Notes: generated from the sequence alone by a model not told the origin. Shown: positions 43,759-52,915, numbered from the stretch's first letter. The stretch is 64,000 bases of DNA from Hyphomicrobiales bacterium (GCA_021775755.1 JAJFHE010000075.1:62001-126000), one strand, 5' to 3'. Made by a program: numbers and translations.

Positions 43759-44778
43759 TCAGACTTTGCCGGTGCCGAAGTAATCCCGGTACCAGCCGAC
43801 AAAGTTTGCAATGCCGACGTCGACGGGTGTCTGTGGCGAGAAGCCGGTCAGCTTGCGAAGTTCTTCTGTATCTGCCCAGGTGTCGACCGCCTCGCCCGGC
43901 TGCATTGGTCCCAGATCGATCCGGCTGGTGCGTCCGAGCGCCTCCTGCAGCAGTTCCAGATACCGCATCAAGGTTACGGGCTGCGCATTGCCGATATTGA
44001 GAATGCGATGTGGCGCGACACCGCTTGAGGCCGGGTCCGGAGCATGCGGGTCCCAGGCCGCGTCGGCTTCAGGCGGCTTTGCGATCAGGCGGACAAGCGC
44101 CTCGACGACATCGGAGATATAGGTGAAGTCGCGGGACATCTCGCCGCGATTGTTGGCGGTGATCGGGTCGCCGTTCAAGATGGCGCGGGTGAACGTAAAG
44201 AACGCCATGTCGGGCCGCCCCCATTCGCCATAGACCGTGAAGAACCGCACAGCGGTCATCGGGATACCGAACAGGTGGCTGTAGCTGTGTGCCATCGCCT
44301 CGTTCGCCTTCTTGCTGGCGGCATAAAGCGTCAGGGGGTGGTTGGCGGGTTCGTGTTCGCTCGACGGCAACGACCGGTTGGCGCCGTAGACGGAACTGCT
44401 CGAGGCATAGATCATGTGGTCGGGGCGGTGATGACGCACCGCTTCAAGCAGATTGGCAAAGCCGACCAGGTTGCTTTGCACGTAGGTTTCGGGCGCCTCG
44501 AGGCTGTAGCGCACACCGGGCTGGGCGGCCATGTGGATCACGGCGCTTGGTCTGTGGCGCTCGAATGCAGACCGCAAGGCATCACCGTCGCACAGGTCGA
44601 GCGTTTCCATGGTGAATTCGGCGTGGCCTTCGAGGCGGGCCATGCGCGCCTTTTTCAGGGCGACATCGTAGTAGGGTGAAAAGTTATCGATGCCGACAAC
44701 AGATTCGCGGTCGCGCAACAAGCGCAATGCCAAATGGTTTCCGATGAACCCGGCGACCCCGGTCACGAGAATCGTCAC
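43759..44778 (-). CDS. UDP-glucuronate 4-epimerase (extended SDR)
   Basis: 339 aa with a GTG start at 44778 that overlaps the upstream stop (GTGA). NAD-binding TGVAGFIGNHLALRLL, the IDNFSPYYDVALK segment, catalytic SSSSVYG with YAASK (Tyr-x3-Lys), and AVRFFTVYGEWGRPDMAFFTF all match the LpsL/CapI type that makes UDP-galacturonate from UDP-glucuronate. The product feeds LPS core or capsule assembly. Translational coupling with the small methyltransferase upstream suggests a shared surface-glycan role. Confidence 0.9.
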   Translation of the reverse strand: MTILVTGVAGFIGNHLALRLLRDRESVVGIDNFSPYYDVALKKARMARLEGHAEFTMETLDLCDGDALRSAFERHRPSAVIHMAAQPGVRYSLEAPETYVQSNLVGFANLLEAVRHHRPDHMIYASSSSVYGANRSLPSSEHEPANHPLTLYAASKKANEAMAHSYSHLFGIPMTAVRFFTVYGEWGRPDMAFFTFTRAILNGDPITANNRGEMSRDFTYISDVVEALVRLIAKPPEADAAWDPHAPDPASSGVAPHRILNIGNAQPVTLMRYLELLQEALGRTSRIDLGPMQPGEAVDTWADTEELRKLTGFSPQTPVDVGIANFVGWYRDYFGTGKV

Positions 44779-45314
44779 GCGGTGCTCCCAAGCCCGGTTC
44801 GAGGCGCGGGTGTTTGGCCACGGTCACCGGCGCGACGGTAGATAAAATAACGGCCTGGATAGACGCTCTCGGGGGCGGCCTCGTAAGTGAGGCAGTCCGC
44901 GGCGATTTCACGGTCGGAAACAACCGCTGCGCCCGCGCAAAGCGCCGGCGCAATATGTGCGGCGATGAAGTTGGAGAGGCGCTTGTTGGCAACCTGATCG
45001 GAGGAGCCGATGTCTGTGTGCAGCAAAGCGACGTTGTTGCTGAAGCGATCCGCAAGTTTCGGCAGCGTGTCTTCAATGCGCCCGAGGATCATGTGCTCCT
45101 CATCGGGTACGCATGCAGGTGGCGCGTAGACCTTCATGTCGAAGACATAGATCTCCCGGCCGGGCAGCCGTTCGCGCAAATGGTCGTAGGTCCGGCCGTT
45201 GCCGAGACCCAGTTCAAAGACGACGCCCGGCACGTCCGCCACCATTTCGCAGGCCGCGTCGATGCAGACGACCTGGGCCTGCATACGGCGGATGAAGGAC
45301 TCGAGTTTCGACAT
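44775..45314 (-). CDS. Class I SAM-dependent methyltransferase-like protein
   Basis: 179 aa from the ATG at 45314 (MSKLESFIRRMQAQ), with AGG about 7 bp upstream. The SAM-binding motif I is VVFELGLGNGRTYDHL, followed by an acidic strand end IYVFDMKVY and a hexa-strand core (VALLHTDIGSSD). It is short for the class and lacks a clear substrate domain. It overlaps the epimerase by 4 bp. A methylated or otherwise modified sugar acid in the envelope is a reasonable guess, no more. Confidence 0.72.
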   Translation of the reverse strand: MSKLESFIRRMQAQVVCIDAACEMVADVPGVVFELGLGNGRTYDHLRERLPGREIYVFDMKVYAPPACVPDEEHMILGRIEDTLPKLADRFSNNVALLHTDIGSSDQVANKRLSNFIAAHIAPALCAGAAVVSDREIAADCLTYEAAPESVYPGRYFIYRRAGDRGQTPAPRTGLGSTA

Positions 45315-45466
45315 AATTTGACCTGCAACTCCGACAATCGCCACCGGTGACACACGGTTCTGGCGACCGCGGGACACTCCTAGCACGGGACCTTGAGACG
45401 CTTCGATTCTTTTTCGCCATTGAAATTTGGCCGCCGCGTTCCTTTATCTAATCATTAGGGCTTTTT

Positions 45467-45510
45467 GCAAACCGGCATTTCGGTTTGCTTGGTGCGGTGT
45501 GGGCCGCACC
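45467..45510 (+). promoter_or_regulatory. Two tandem hairpins in the leader of the MBL hydrolase gene
   Basis: Hairpin 1: GCAAACCG (45467-45474) and CGGTTTGC (45481-45488), 6-base loop, preceded by CTTTTT. Hairpin 2: GGTGCGG (45491-45497) and CCGCACC (45504-45510), 6-base loop. They are 2 bp apart and end 67 bp before the ATG at 45578. They could be a leader RNA, or the left one could be part of a terminator for leftward transcripts (its upstream T-run reads as A on that strand, so this is less likely). No known riboswitch was recognised. Confidence 0.4.
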
Positions 45511-45577
45511 GTGTTTGGGGAGTTACCGCCAAGCTTCACCGGCGTCACCGCGGGTTTGGGGCGGCGGATGGTGTGCG

Positions 45578-46408
45578 ATGGAATCTGACCAATTTTCTGT
45601 GCGGTTCTGGGGCGTCCGCGGCAGTATACCCTGTCCCGGCGAACGCTATGCCGTTTACGGAGGCAACACGCCGTGCCTGGAAGTGCGTTGTGGCGGCAAG
45701 GTGCTTGTGTTCGACGCAGGCTCGGGCATTCACCCGCTGGGGGCGTCCCTCAATGGCGATGCGGTCAAGGACCTGCATCTTTACTTCACCCACTGTCATT
45801 ACGACCATATATGCGGTCTGCCGTTCTTCGGACCGCTGTTCTGCGAGGATGCGAGTGTAACCATTGTCTCGGGTCATCATCAAAACGGTATGACAACCGA
45901 ACAAATGGTCCGGTCTTTCATGCAGGCACCGTTCTTTCCGGTGGGGCCGGAAGTATTTTCCGCGCAGCTGGCATTCGATGACTTTGCTCCGGGCGACACG
46001 CTGACGCCTGGAGAGGGTATCGCCGTAAGAACCACGGCGCTGAATCATCCAAACGGCTGCATTGGCTACCGCATCGAATATGGCGGTCGGGCAATCTGTT
46101 ATGTCTCCGATACGGAGCATGAAGCGGCGGGGCCGGATAAGAACATCGTCGAACTGATCGCCGGTGCGGATGTGGTGATCTACGACGCTTCTTACACTGC
46201 AGACGAGTACGAGCAATGCCAGGGGTACGGCCATTCGACATGGGAAGAAGGCGCGAAACTTTGCGATCTGGCGGACGCGGGGCAATATGTGATCTTCCAC
46301 CACTGCCCCCACCATGACGACGGCTTCATGGACCGGATGGCACGGCAAGCGGCCGCAGCACGGCCAGGCACACTCGTAGCGCGCGAAGGCCTGACGCTCA
46401 GCGTCTGA
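45578..46408 (+). CDS. MBL-fold metallo-hydrolase (phosphodiesterase-like)
   Basis: 276 aa from the ATG at 45578 (MESDQFSVRFWGVRGSIPCP); the frame extends upstream through the two hairpins and is not used. The metal motif is H72-C-H74-Y-D76-H77 (FTHCHYDHICGLPFF), with later ligands in SDTEHE and FHHCPHHDD. The opening FWGVRGSIP is typical of the subgroup related to PhnP and to class II cyclic-nucleotide phosphodiesterase-like proteins. It sits 21 bp ahead of a membrane cyclase gene, so a cNMP-degrading role is an attractive inference. Confidence 0.87.
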   Translation: MESDQFSVRFWGVRGSIPCPGERYAVYGGNTPCLEVRCGGKVLVFDAGSGIHPLGASLNGDAVKDLHLYFTHCHYDHICGLPFFGPLFCEDASVTIVSGHHQNGMTTEQMVRSFMQAPFFPVGPEVFSAQLAFDDFAPGDTLTPGEGIAVRTTALNHPNGCIGYRIEYGGRAICYVSDTEHEAAGPDKNIVELIAGADVVIYDASYTADEYEQCQGYGHSTWEEGAKLCDLADAGQYVIFHHCPHHDDGFMDRMARQAAAARPGTLVAREGLTLSV

Positions 46409-46429
46409 ACTCCGACCGGCAGGGACGCA

Positions 46430-47818
46430 ATGGCACATGGCGAAATCACCAAAACGCAGCACCAGCCGATCGGCGTGCGCGAAATCGTCTCCAACCTGAC
46501 GGAGAGGGAGAGCAGCGTTAAGCTGCCGCAGCGGATACTCGATTCAATAAGGCGCCAGGACAATACCAGCGAAGTGCTGGTCAAGATTATCCAGCTGACG
46601 GTGGTCTTCATTCTCGGTGTGCTCTATCTGGTGACGCCGAAAACCGATGCCGGCACCGCCTTTTCGCCGGTGCCTTTCGCGCTCGGTTCCTACCTTGTGC
46701 TCAATCTGCTCGGTCTTTACTGGGCGCTGCGGCGGGGTCTTCCGAACTGGGCGGTCTACGGGTCGATCGTTATCGATATTGCCCTGCTCATGTCGCTGAT
46801 CTGGAGCTTTCACATTCAGTACGAGCAACCGCCGTCCTTTGTGCTGAAGGCACCGACACTGCTCTACATTTTCATTTTCATCGCCCTGCGCGCCTTGCGG
46901 TTCGAAGCCCGTTTTGTTGTTGCAGCTGGGCTCATGGCAGCGATCGGCTGGAGCGCCATGATCCTCTACGTGACGACATCAAATCCGTTCGACACGATGA
47001 TCACCCGCGATTACGTGGAATATCTGACGAGCAACTCGATCCTGCTTGGCGCGGAATTCGACAAGATTGTTACGATACTGATCGTCACGGGCATACTCGG
47101 GCTTGCCCTCAAGCGCGCCCATACATTGCTGGTGAGGGCGGTAACAGAACAGACGGCCGCCAATGAGCTGTCGCGGTTTTTCGATGAATCTGTGGCAACG
47201 CAGATTCGCGGCGCCGATCGCGAGATTGCTGCCGGCGAAGGCCTTAATCGGCATGCGGCGGTTCTGAATGTCGACATCAGAGGGTTTACGACGATGGCCG
47301 GCGATATGGATGCAGGCGAGGTCATGTCGTTGCTCACCGAGTATCAGAAATGCGTCGTGCCGATCGTTCAGGCGCACGGCGGAACGATCGACAAGTTCAT
47401 GGGCGACGGCATCATGGCGACGTTCGGCGCGGTAAAGGAGACCGACAGCTTTGCAGCGGACTCACTGAGAGCCGTCGATGCGGTGGTTGCGGGCATTGAA
47501 AAATGCGCCAGCGACGATCCTGAAAACCCGCTTGGCCATCTGACAATTAATCTGGCGGTGGCGGACGGCCCGATCGCTTTCGGTGCCGTGGGAGACGATA
47601 CACGGCTTGAATACACGGTGATCGGCGATGCGGTGAACCTTTCCGCAAAGCTTGAGAAACACAACAAGGAACTCAAGAGCCGCGCGGTGGTGACACGAAA
47701 AACCTATGACCTTGCGCTGCAACAAGGCTATGAAGCTGTGAACAGCGATGTGGAATTCTCTCGCAGCGCCGTCCATGGTACAGAAGGAGCGAGCGAACTG
47801 GTCGTACTGCACCGGTAA
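46430..47818 (+). CDS. Membrane class III adenylyl/guanylyl cyclase
   Basis: 462 aa. A cytoplasmic N-terminus (residues 1-48) leads to about six hydrophobic helices (50-230) of the MASE-like sort, a linker helix (RAVTEQTAANELSRFFDESV) and a catalytic domain from about 272. Metal Asp282 (VDIRGF) and Asp326 (GDG), purine Lys322 and Thr396, and Asn403 are present, but the transition-state Arg is Lys407 (NLSAKLE), a variant that may be a family trait. The Thr again points to class IIIb. It follows the MBL gene closely and precedes the radical SAM gene by 36 bp. Confidence 0.88.
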   Translation: MAHGEITKTQHQPIGVREIVSNLTERESSVKLPQRILDSIRRQDNTSEVLVKIIQLTVVFILGVLYLVTPKTDAGTAFSPVPFALGSYLVLNLLGLYWALRRGLPNWAVYGSIVIDIALLMSLIWSFHIQYEQPPSFVLKAPTLLYIFIFIALRALRFEARFVVAAGLMAAIGWSAMILYVTTSNPFDTMITRDYVEYLTSNSILLGAEFDKIVTILIVTGILGLALKRAHTLLVRAVTEQTAANELSRFFDESVATQIRGADREIAAGEGLNRHAAVLNVDIRGFTTMAGDMDAGEVMSLLTEYQKCVVPIVQAHGGTIDKFMGDGIMATFGAVKETDSFAADSLRAVDAVVAGIEKCASDDPENPLGHLTINLAVADGPIAFGAVGDDTRLEYTVIGDAVNLSAKLEKHNKELKSRAVVTRKTYDLALQQGYEAVNSDVEFSRSAVHGTEGASELVVLHR

Positions 47819-47854
47819 GCGCAGGGCACAGCGAACGAATATCAGAAAGCCATT

Positions 47855-48865
47855 ATGAAAACCGAGTCTCATGACACCGTTCTCGCGACAGACGATGCAC
47901 CCAGCGGCGTCGAACAGGTGAGCGTCAAGCCGGCCAATATCCGCCTTGAAGTTTCAACCTACTGCCAGCTGAGATGTCCGACCTGTCCGACGACGACGGG
48001 CGAAACCCATCGCGGCATCGGCGCTGGTTTTCTGAAATTTGCCGACTTTGCCAAGCTGCTCGACGCGAGCCCCTGGCTTGAAGAAATCGAGCTGTCGAAT
48101 TACGGCGAAATCTTCCTCAATCCCGAACTGCCGCAGATGATCGAGCATGCTCACGCGCGCGGCGTGCGGCTGACGGCGCGCAATGGCGTCAATCTCAACA
48201 ACGCCACCGATGAAATGCTGGAGGCGCTGGTCAAGTTCGAATTTCAGCATCTGCGCGTTTCGCTCGATGGCGCGTCGGACGAGAGTTATTCGCAATACCG
48301 CATTCGCGGCCATTTCGACCGGGTGATCGACAACCTGAAGAAGCTCAAAGCCTACAAGAAACAATACGACAGCACGCTGCCCCTGCTGACCTGGCAGTTC
48401 GTCGTGTTTGGCCACAATGAACATGAGATATCAAAAGCCCGCGAGATGGCAGCCGAACTCGGGATGGAGTTTCATCTCAAACTCAACTGGGACGACAGTT
48501 TTTCGCCGGTTCAAGATGTTGAGGCAGTGAGGCGCGAAATGGAGTCCGGGGTCGCGTCGCGCGCTGAGTACCAGGAAAAATATGGCTCGCAATACACGCA
48601 ATACATCTGCCATCAGCTGTGGGACTGGCCGCAGATAAACTGGAATGGCGATGTGCTCGGTTGCTGCCGCAACAACTGGGGGCATTTCGGCGGCAATGTC
48701 TTCCGCGATGGCCTGGAAGAAAGTCTCAACAACGAACAGATGCGTTACGCACGCGATATGCTGCTCGGTCTCGAAGAGCCGCGCGACGATATTCCGTGCA
48801 CGACGTGCAGACTGTACAAAAACATGCGCGCCGCCGATCAGGTGCTGGAGCGCGAGAGCGACTGA
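47855..48865 (+). CDS. Radical SAM protein with SPASM-like C-terminal domain
   Basis: 336 aa. The 4Fe-4S/SAM motif is C37-x3-C41-x2-C44 (YCQLRCPTCP), followed by a TIM-barrel with LRVSLDGASDESYSQYR. The C-terminal region has CHQLWDWPQINWNGDVLGCC and later PCTTC, a SPASM-type auxiliary cluster site. Such proteins modify peptides, sugars or alcohols by radical chemistry. No short precursor peptide gene with a plausible leader was identified next to it, so a RiPP role is not supported. It may belong with the glycan or signalling genes around it. Confidence 0.88.
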   Translation: MKTESHDTVLATDDAPSGVEQVSVKPANIRLEVSTYCQLRCPTCPTTTGETHRGIGAGFLKFADFAKLLDASPWLEEIELSNYGEIFLNPELPQMIEHAHARGVRLTARNGVNLNNATDEMLEALVKFEFQHLRVSLDGASDESYSQYRIRGHFDRVIDNLKKLKAYKKQYDSTLPLLTWQFVVFGHNEHEISKAREMAAELGMEFHLKLNWDDSFSPVQDVEAVRREMESGVASRAEYQEKYGSQYTQYICHQLWDWPQINWNGDVLGCCRNNWGHFGGNVFRDGLEESLNNEQMRYARDMLLGLEEPRDDIPCTTCRLYKNMRAADQVLERESD

Positions 48866-49001
48866 ATTCCAAAGGGTTGGGGAGGGGGAGCGGTGTTTCG
48901 TCAAAGCCAGGAGTTTGCGACGCAGACGGAAGTTGCGGGCATGTGCGCGCGCGGTTCGTCAACGTGGCCGAGAACCCGGCTTTTCATCCGGGCGGGCACA
49001 C

Positions 49002-49072
49002 TATAATGTGGCGCTCCATAAGGGGAGACAAAGGTGCCACCGTTCCTGAAAAGGGGACGGGTCCGCGGCACC
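49002..49072 (+). promoter_or_regulatory. Promoter (-10 TATAAT) and leader stem-loop of the peptide ABC operon
   Basis: TATAAT at 49002-49007 is a consensus -10; a weak -35 (TTTTCA at 48981-48986, spacer 15, or CTTTTC nearby) lies upstream. After a presumed start near 49014 there is a stem: GGTGCC (49033-49038) with GGCACC (49067-49072), and inside it ACCGTTCC against GGGGACGGGT around a TGAAAA loop. The hairpin lies 22 bp before the GTG at 49095 and could affect translation. No known riboswitch class was matched. Confidence 0.5.
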
Positions 49073-49094
49073 TCAAGACAAGAAAAAACGCATT

Positions 49095-51014
49095 GTGGAC
49101 ACGTCCGAAAATATGACTACCGGTGGCGATCTCCTGCGGATCGAAAACCTCAGGCTCGCGTTCGATATTCACGGCTCGCAGCTGGAGGTCGTGAAGGGTG
49201 TGAGCTTGCGCGTCCGGCCGGGTACCGTGGTTGCGCTGGTCGGTGAGTCCGGCTCCGGCAAGTCGGTGATTTCGCAGGCGGTCCTCGGCATCCTTCCGAG
49301 AGCGGCATCGATCATCGCCGGATCCATTAACTTCTCCGATCCGGACAAACCCGGCGAAATGATCGATATCGCCGGTCTGCATCAGGACTCAGAACGCATG
49401 CGGGCGCTGCGCGGCGGCCGTATTTCAATGATTTTCCAGGAGCCGATGACATCGCTCTCGGCCCTGCACACGATCGGAAATCAGGTTCAGGAAGCGCTGT
49501 TGCTGCACCGGGAAGTGGAGAGCGGCCAGGCGCGCGCGATGACCGAAGAGATGCTTGACATGGTCGGCTTTCCCGATCCCTCGCGCGCCTTCGACATGTA
49601 TCCGTTCGAGCTGTCCGGCGGCTTGCGCCAGCGCGCGATGATTGCGATGGCGCTGATCTGCCGGCCGGCGCTTCTGATCGCCGATGAGCCGACCACGGCG
49701 CTCGATGTGACCGTGCAAGCGCAGATCCTGCGACTCCTGAAAGATCTGCAGCAGAAGCTCGGCATGGCGGTGTTGCTGATAACGCACGACCTTGGCGTTG
49801 TCGCCAACATGGCAGATGAGGTTGTGGTCGTTTACCACGGCGAGCTGATGGAGGCGGGCCCGGTTGAAGACATTTTCCGCAACCCGCGACACGACTACCT
49901 GAAGGCCCTCCTGGCCGCGGTTCCGCATTTCGACATGAAGCCCGGTGAGCGGCTCGTGCCGATCCGCCAGGTCGATGTCGAGATCGGTCCGATGCTCGGC
50001 CGGGAGCGGGGCGAGGCGGTGCGTGAGCCGTCCGACGCGCCTTTGCTCACGGTGCAGAACCTGACCAAGACATACTCGACCCGCAAGGGCAGTTTCTTCG
50101 GCGGCGGTGCGCATTCAAGCGTCAAGGCTGTGGATGCGGTCAATTTTGCAATCCGCCGTGGCGAATGTCTCGGCCTCGTTGGCGAGAGCGGTTGCGGCAA
50201 GACGACGGTGAGCAAGATGCTCATGCGCGCGGTGAGGCCCGATTCCGGCAACATCCTGTTCAATGACGGCTATCAGAACGTCGATGTGCTCGATCTCGAG
50301 GGCAGGGAACTGAAAGACTTCCGAACGCGGCTGCAGATGGTGTTTCAGGATCCGTTCAGCTCGCTCTCTCCGCGAATGACGGTGCTCAACATTCTTACCG
50401 AACCGCTGATCATTCACGAAGGCGGCACGCCGCGAGATCACCGCGAGATGGTGGCGGAACTGATGCGTGTTGTCGGGCTCGACCCGCGGTTTCTCAACCG
50501 GTACCCGCACAGTTTCTCCGGCGGGCAGCGCCAGCGCATCGGCATAGCGCGCGCGCTCGCGCTCAAGCCGGAGCTTTTGATCTGCGATGAGCCGGTTTCG
50601 GCACTCGATGTTTCCGTGCAGGCGCAGATCCTAAATCTTCTCAAAGACCTGCAGCGCGAGCTTGGCCTTACCTATCTGTTCATCTCGCACAATCTGGCGG
50701 TGGTCGATTACGTAGCTGACAGGATTGCCGTCATGTGCGGCGGACGGCTCGTGGAAGTGGCGCCGAGGGAGGTGTTGTTCCGCCAGCCGGTTCACTCCTA
50801 TACGCGCGCGCTGTTGCGCGCCGTACCTTATGCGGATCTCGATACGCCACTCGATCTCAACTCGTTTGAATTGCGCGGCGCCTCCGATATGGGCGGATGG
50901 TTACCCGCCTTTCAACAACTAGATGCGGCATCGCCCCTTGAGCATATCGATCTGGGGGATGATCATATTGTACTTGCAAACGCGAATGTCGACGCCCGGG
51001 AGTTACGGATATGA
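49095..51014 (+). CDS. Oligopeptide-type ABC transporter, fused double ATP-binding protein (DppD-DppF)
   Basis: 639 aa. Two complete ABC ATPase domains: the first with Walker A GESGSGKS, signature LSGGLRQRAM and LLIADEPTTALD, the second with GESGCGKTT, FSGGQRQRIGIARALAL and LLICDEPVSALD. Each is followed by the oligopeptide-transporter C-terminal segment (HDYLKALLAAVP, HSYTRALLRAVP). The start is a GTG at 49095; an ATG at 49113 is an alternative, and both lack a strong ribosome-binding site. The stop overlaps the ATG of the binding-protein gene. It energises import of peptides or related solutes through the two permeases downstream. Confidence 0.94.
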   Translation: MDTSENMTTGGDLLRIENLRLAFDIHGSQLEVVKGVSLRVRPGTVVALVGESGSGKSVISQAVLGILPRAASIIAGSINFSDPDKPGEMIDIAGLHQDSERMRALRGGRISMIFQEPMTSLSALHTIGNQVQEALLLHREVESGQARAMTEEMLDMVGFPDPSRAFDMYPFELSGGLRQRAMIAMALICRPALLIADEPTTALDVTVQAQILRLLKDLQQKLGMAVLLITHDLGVVANMADEVVVVYHGELMEAGPVEDIFRNPRHDYLKALLAAVPHFDMKPGERLVPIRQVDVEIGPMLGRERGEAVREPSDAPLLTVQNLTKTYSTRKGSFFGGGAHSSVKAVDAVNFAIRRGECLGLVGESGCGKTTVSKMLMRAVRPDSGNILFNDGYQNVDVLDLEGRELKDFRTRLQMVFQDPFSSLSPRMTVLNILTEPLIIHEGGTPRDHREMVAELMRVVGLDPRFLNRYPHSFSGGQRQRIGIARALALKPELLICDEPVSALDVSVQAQILNLLKDLQRELGLTYLFISHNLAVVDYVADRIAVMCGGRLVEVAPREVLFRQPVHSYTRALLRAVPYADLDTPLDLNSFELRGASDMGGWLPAFQQLDAASPLEHIDLGDDHIVLANANVDARELRI

Positions 51015-52915
51015 AAAATACCGGTGTTGTGATTTTGAGCCTGCTGTTCGCGGCCACGGTCTTTGCCGCCGCCGGCCACGCCGCCGATTGGGTCGAGCAG
51101 CCGTTGTTCGCCGAACGGGTGAGCTCCGGCGAGCTTCCGCCCATTGCCGAGCGCGTTCCGCAGGTGCCCCGCGTCATCGATCTCGCCGCTGTCGGCCGAG
51201 AGAACGGCCGCTATGGCGGGCGCATGAATATGCTCATGGGCAAGCAGAAAGACGTGAAAATGATGGTCGTTTACGGCTATGCGCGTCTTGTGGGCTTCGA
51301 TGAAAACCTCAACCTTGTCCCCGATATTCTGGAGAAGTTCGAGGTTGAGGAAGGCCGCATATTCACCTTCCATCTGCGGCCGGGACACCGCTGGTCCGAC
51401 GGGCATCCTTTCACCACCGAAGACTTCCGCTACTACTGGGAGGACATGGCCAACAACCCGGACATTTCACCCGGTGGCCCGGCGCGCACTTTGCTGGTCG
51501 ACGGCCAGCCGCCCAAGGTTGAGTATCTGAGCGACACGGTGGTGCGCTACACGTGGCATGCGCCGAACCCGGAGTTCCTGCCCGCGCTCGCAGGCGCAAG
51601 CCCGCTGTTCATCTATCATGCCTCGCATTTCATGAAGCAGTACAACGCAAACTATCGCGATGCTGATGATCTCGCCGTATTGGTTGAAGAAGCGGGCGTG
51701 CGCAGCTGGACCGGATTGCATTTGCGCCGGGGCCGCCAATACCGGCCTGAAAATCCCGAAATGCCGACCCTGCAGCCCTGGCACAATACGACACAGCCAC
51801 CGTCCGAGCGATTCGTGTTCGAGCGCAATCCGTTCTTCCACCGTGTCGACACCAACGGTCATCAATTCCCTTATGTGGATGAGGTGGTTTTAAGCATGGG
51901 CACAACCTCGCTCATTCCTGCCAAGGCAGGCAGCGGCGAAGCGGATATTCAGGCGCGCTACATTCGTTTCGACCACTACACATTCCTGAAACAGGCCGAA
52001 GAGCGCAACGACTACACAACGCGTTTGTGGCGAACCGCCAAGGGCTCCCAGGTCGCGCTTTATCCCAATCTGAACACGGAAGACCCCGAATGGCGCAAGC
52101 TTGTTCGCGATGTCCGCTTCCGGCGCGCGCTGTCGCTCGCCATCGACCGCATTGAAATTGCACAGGTGATCTATTTCGGGCTGGTTCAGCAAAGTGCCGA
52201 TACGGTCCTGCCGGAGAGCCCGCTTTACGATCCCTCGTTCAGCGAGGCGTGGTCCGGCTACGACATCGATCAGGCAAATGTCCTGCTCGACGAGATGGGA
52301 CTTACCGAGCGCGACAGCGACGGCTACCGGCTGATGCCGGACGGACGGCTGCTGGAAGTGATCGTGACAACGGCTGGCGAGAGCACGGAAGAAACCGATA
52401 TTCTGGAGCTCATCACGCCGAGCTGGGAGAAGATCGGCGTCAAACTTCTGGTGCATTCCTCACAGCGCGACGTGTTCCGCAACCGGGTGTTCTCCGGTCA
52501 TAGCGTCATGGCGGTGTGGCAGGGGCTCTCCAACGGCGTGCCGACGGCGCAAATGAGCCCGTGGGAACTCGCGCCAACCACGCAACAGCAGCTGCAATGG
52601 CCGATGTGGGGCCAGTTCTACGAAAGCGGCGGCACGGGCGGCACGGGTGTCGACATGCCGGAGGCACAGCAATTGCTCGACCTTTTCGCCAAGTGGCAGG
52701 GCGCGACCAGCGACGAAGAGAAGGCGGACGCCTGGAAGGCGATGCTGCAGCTCTACACCGATCAGGTGTTCTCGATCGGCACAGTCAATGGTGCGCGCCA
52801 ACCGGTTCTGGTGGCGAACAAGCTGCGCAACGTGCCGGCGGAAGGCGTCTACAACTGGAACCCCGGCGCCTATTTCGGAATGTATCTCCTCGATTCCGTA
52901 TGGATCGACGAGTAG
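51011..52915 (+). CDS. ABC transporter substrate-binding protein, family 5 (peptide/nickel type)
   Basis: 634 aa, longer than classical OppA (about 540). A cleavable signal peptide (VVILSLLFAATVFAAAGHAA) without lipobox indicates a free periplasmic protein. SBP_bac_5 features include LRPGHRWSDGHPFTTEDFRY, FRRALSLAIDRIEI and the late ANKLRNVPAEGVYNWN block. The size and pattern suit the YejA/microcin-C-type subgroup more than DppA. It overlaps the ATPase gene by 4 bp (ATGA) and precedes the permeases. Confidence 0.92.
   Translation: MKNTGVVILSLLFAATVFAAAGHAADWVEQPLFAERVSSGELPPIAERVPQVPRVIDLAAVGRENGRYGGRMNMLMGKQKDVKMMVVYGYARLVGFDENLNLVPDILEKFEVEEGRIFTFHLRPGHRWSDGHPFTTEDFRYYWEDMANNPDISPGGPARTLLVDGQPPKVEYLSDTVVRYTWHAPNPEFLPALAGASPLFIYHASHFMKQYNANYRDADDLAVLVEEAGVRSWTGLHLRRGRQYRPENPEMPTLQPWHNTTQPPSERFVFERNPFFHRVDTNGHQFPYVDEVVLSMGTTSLIPAKAGSGEADIQARYIRFDHYTFLKQAEERNDYTTRLWRTAKGSQVALYPNLNTEDPEWRKLVRDVRFRRALSLAIDRIEIAQVIYFGLVQQSADTVLPESPLYDPSFSEAWSGYDIDQANVLLDEMGLTERDSDGYRLMPDGRLLEVIVTTAGESTEETDILELITPSWEKIGVKLLVHSSQRDVFRNRVFSGHSVMAVWQGLSNGVPTAQMSPWELAPTTQQQLQWPMWGQFYESGGTGGTGVDMPEAQQLLDLFAKWQGATSDEEKADAWKAMLQLYTDQVFSIGTVNGARQPVLVANKLRNVPAEGVYNWNPGAYFGMYLLDSVWIDE

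Noticed and set aside
41718-43811. 697-codon open frame on the minus strand
   Set aside because: It is the exact antisense of the TMADH-like gene; the length comes from high-GC codon bias. Its product is rich in Arg, His and Ala with no recognisable domain.
49033-49072. Known riboswitch (ykkC/guanidine-like GGGACG)
   Set aside because: A GGGGACGG string is present, but the rest of the consensus is absent.
47855-49094. RiPP cassette around the radical SAM gene
   Set aside because: No small precursor ORF with a leader, and the neighbours are a cyclase and a peptide importer.
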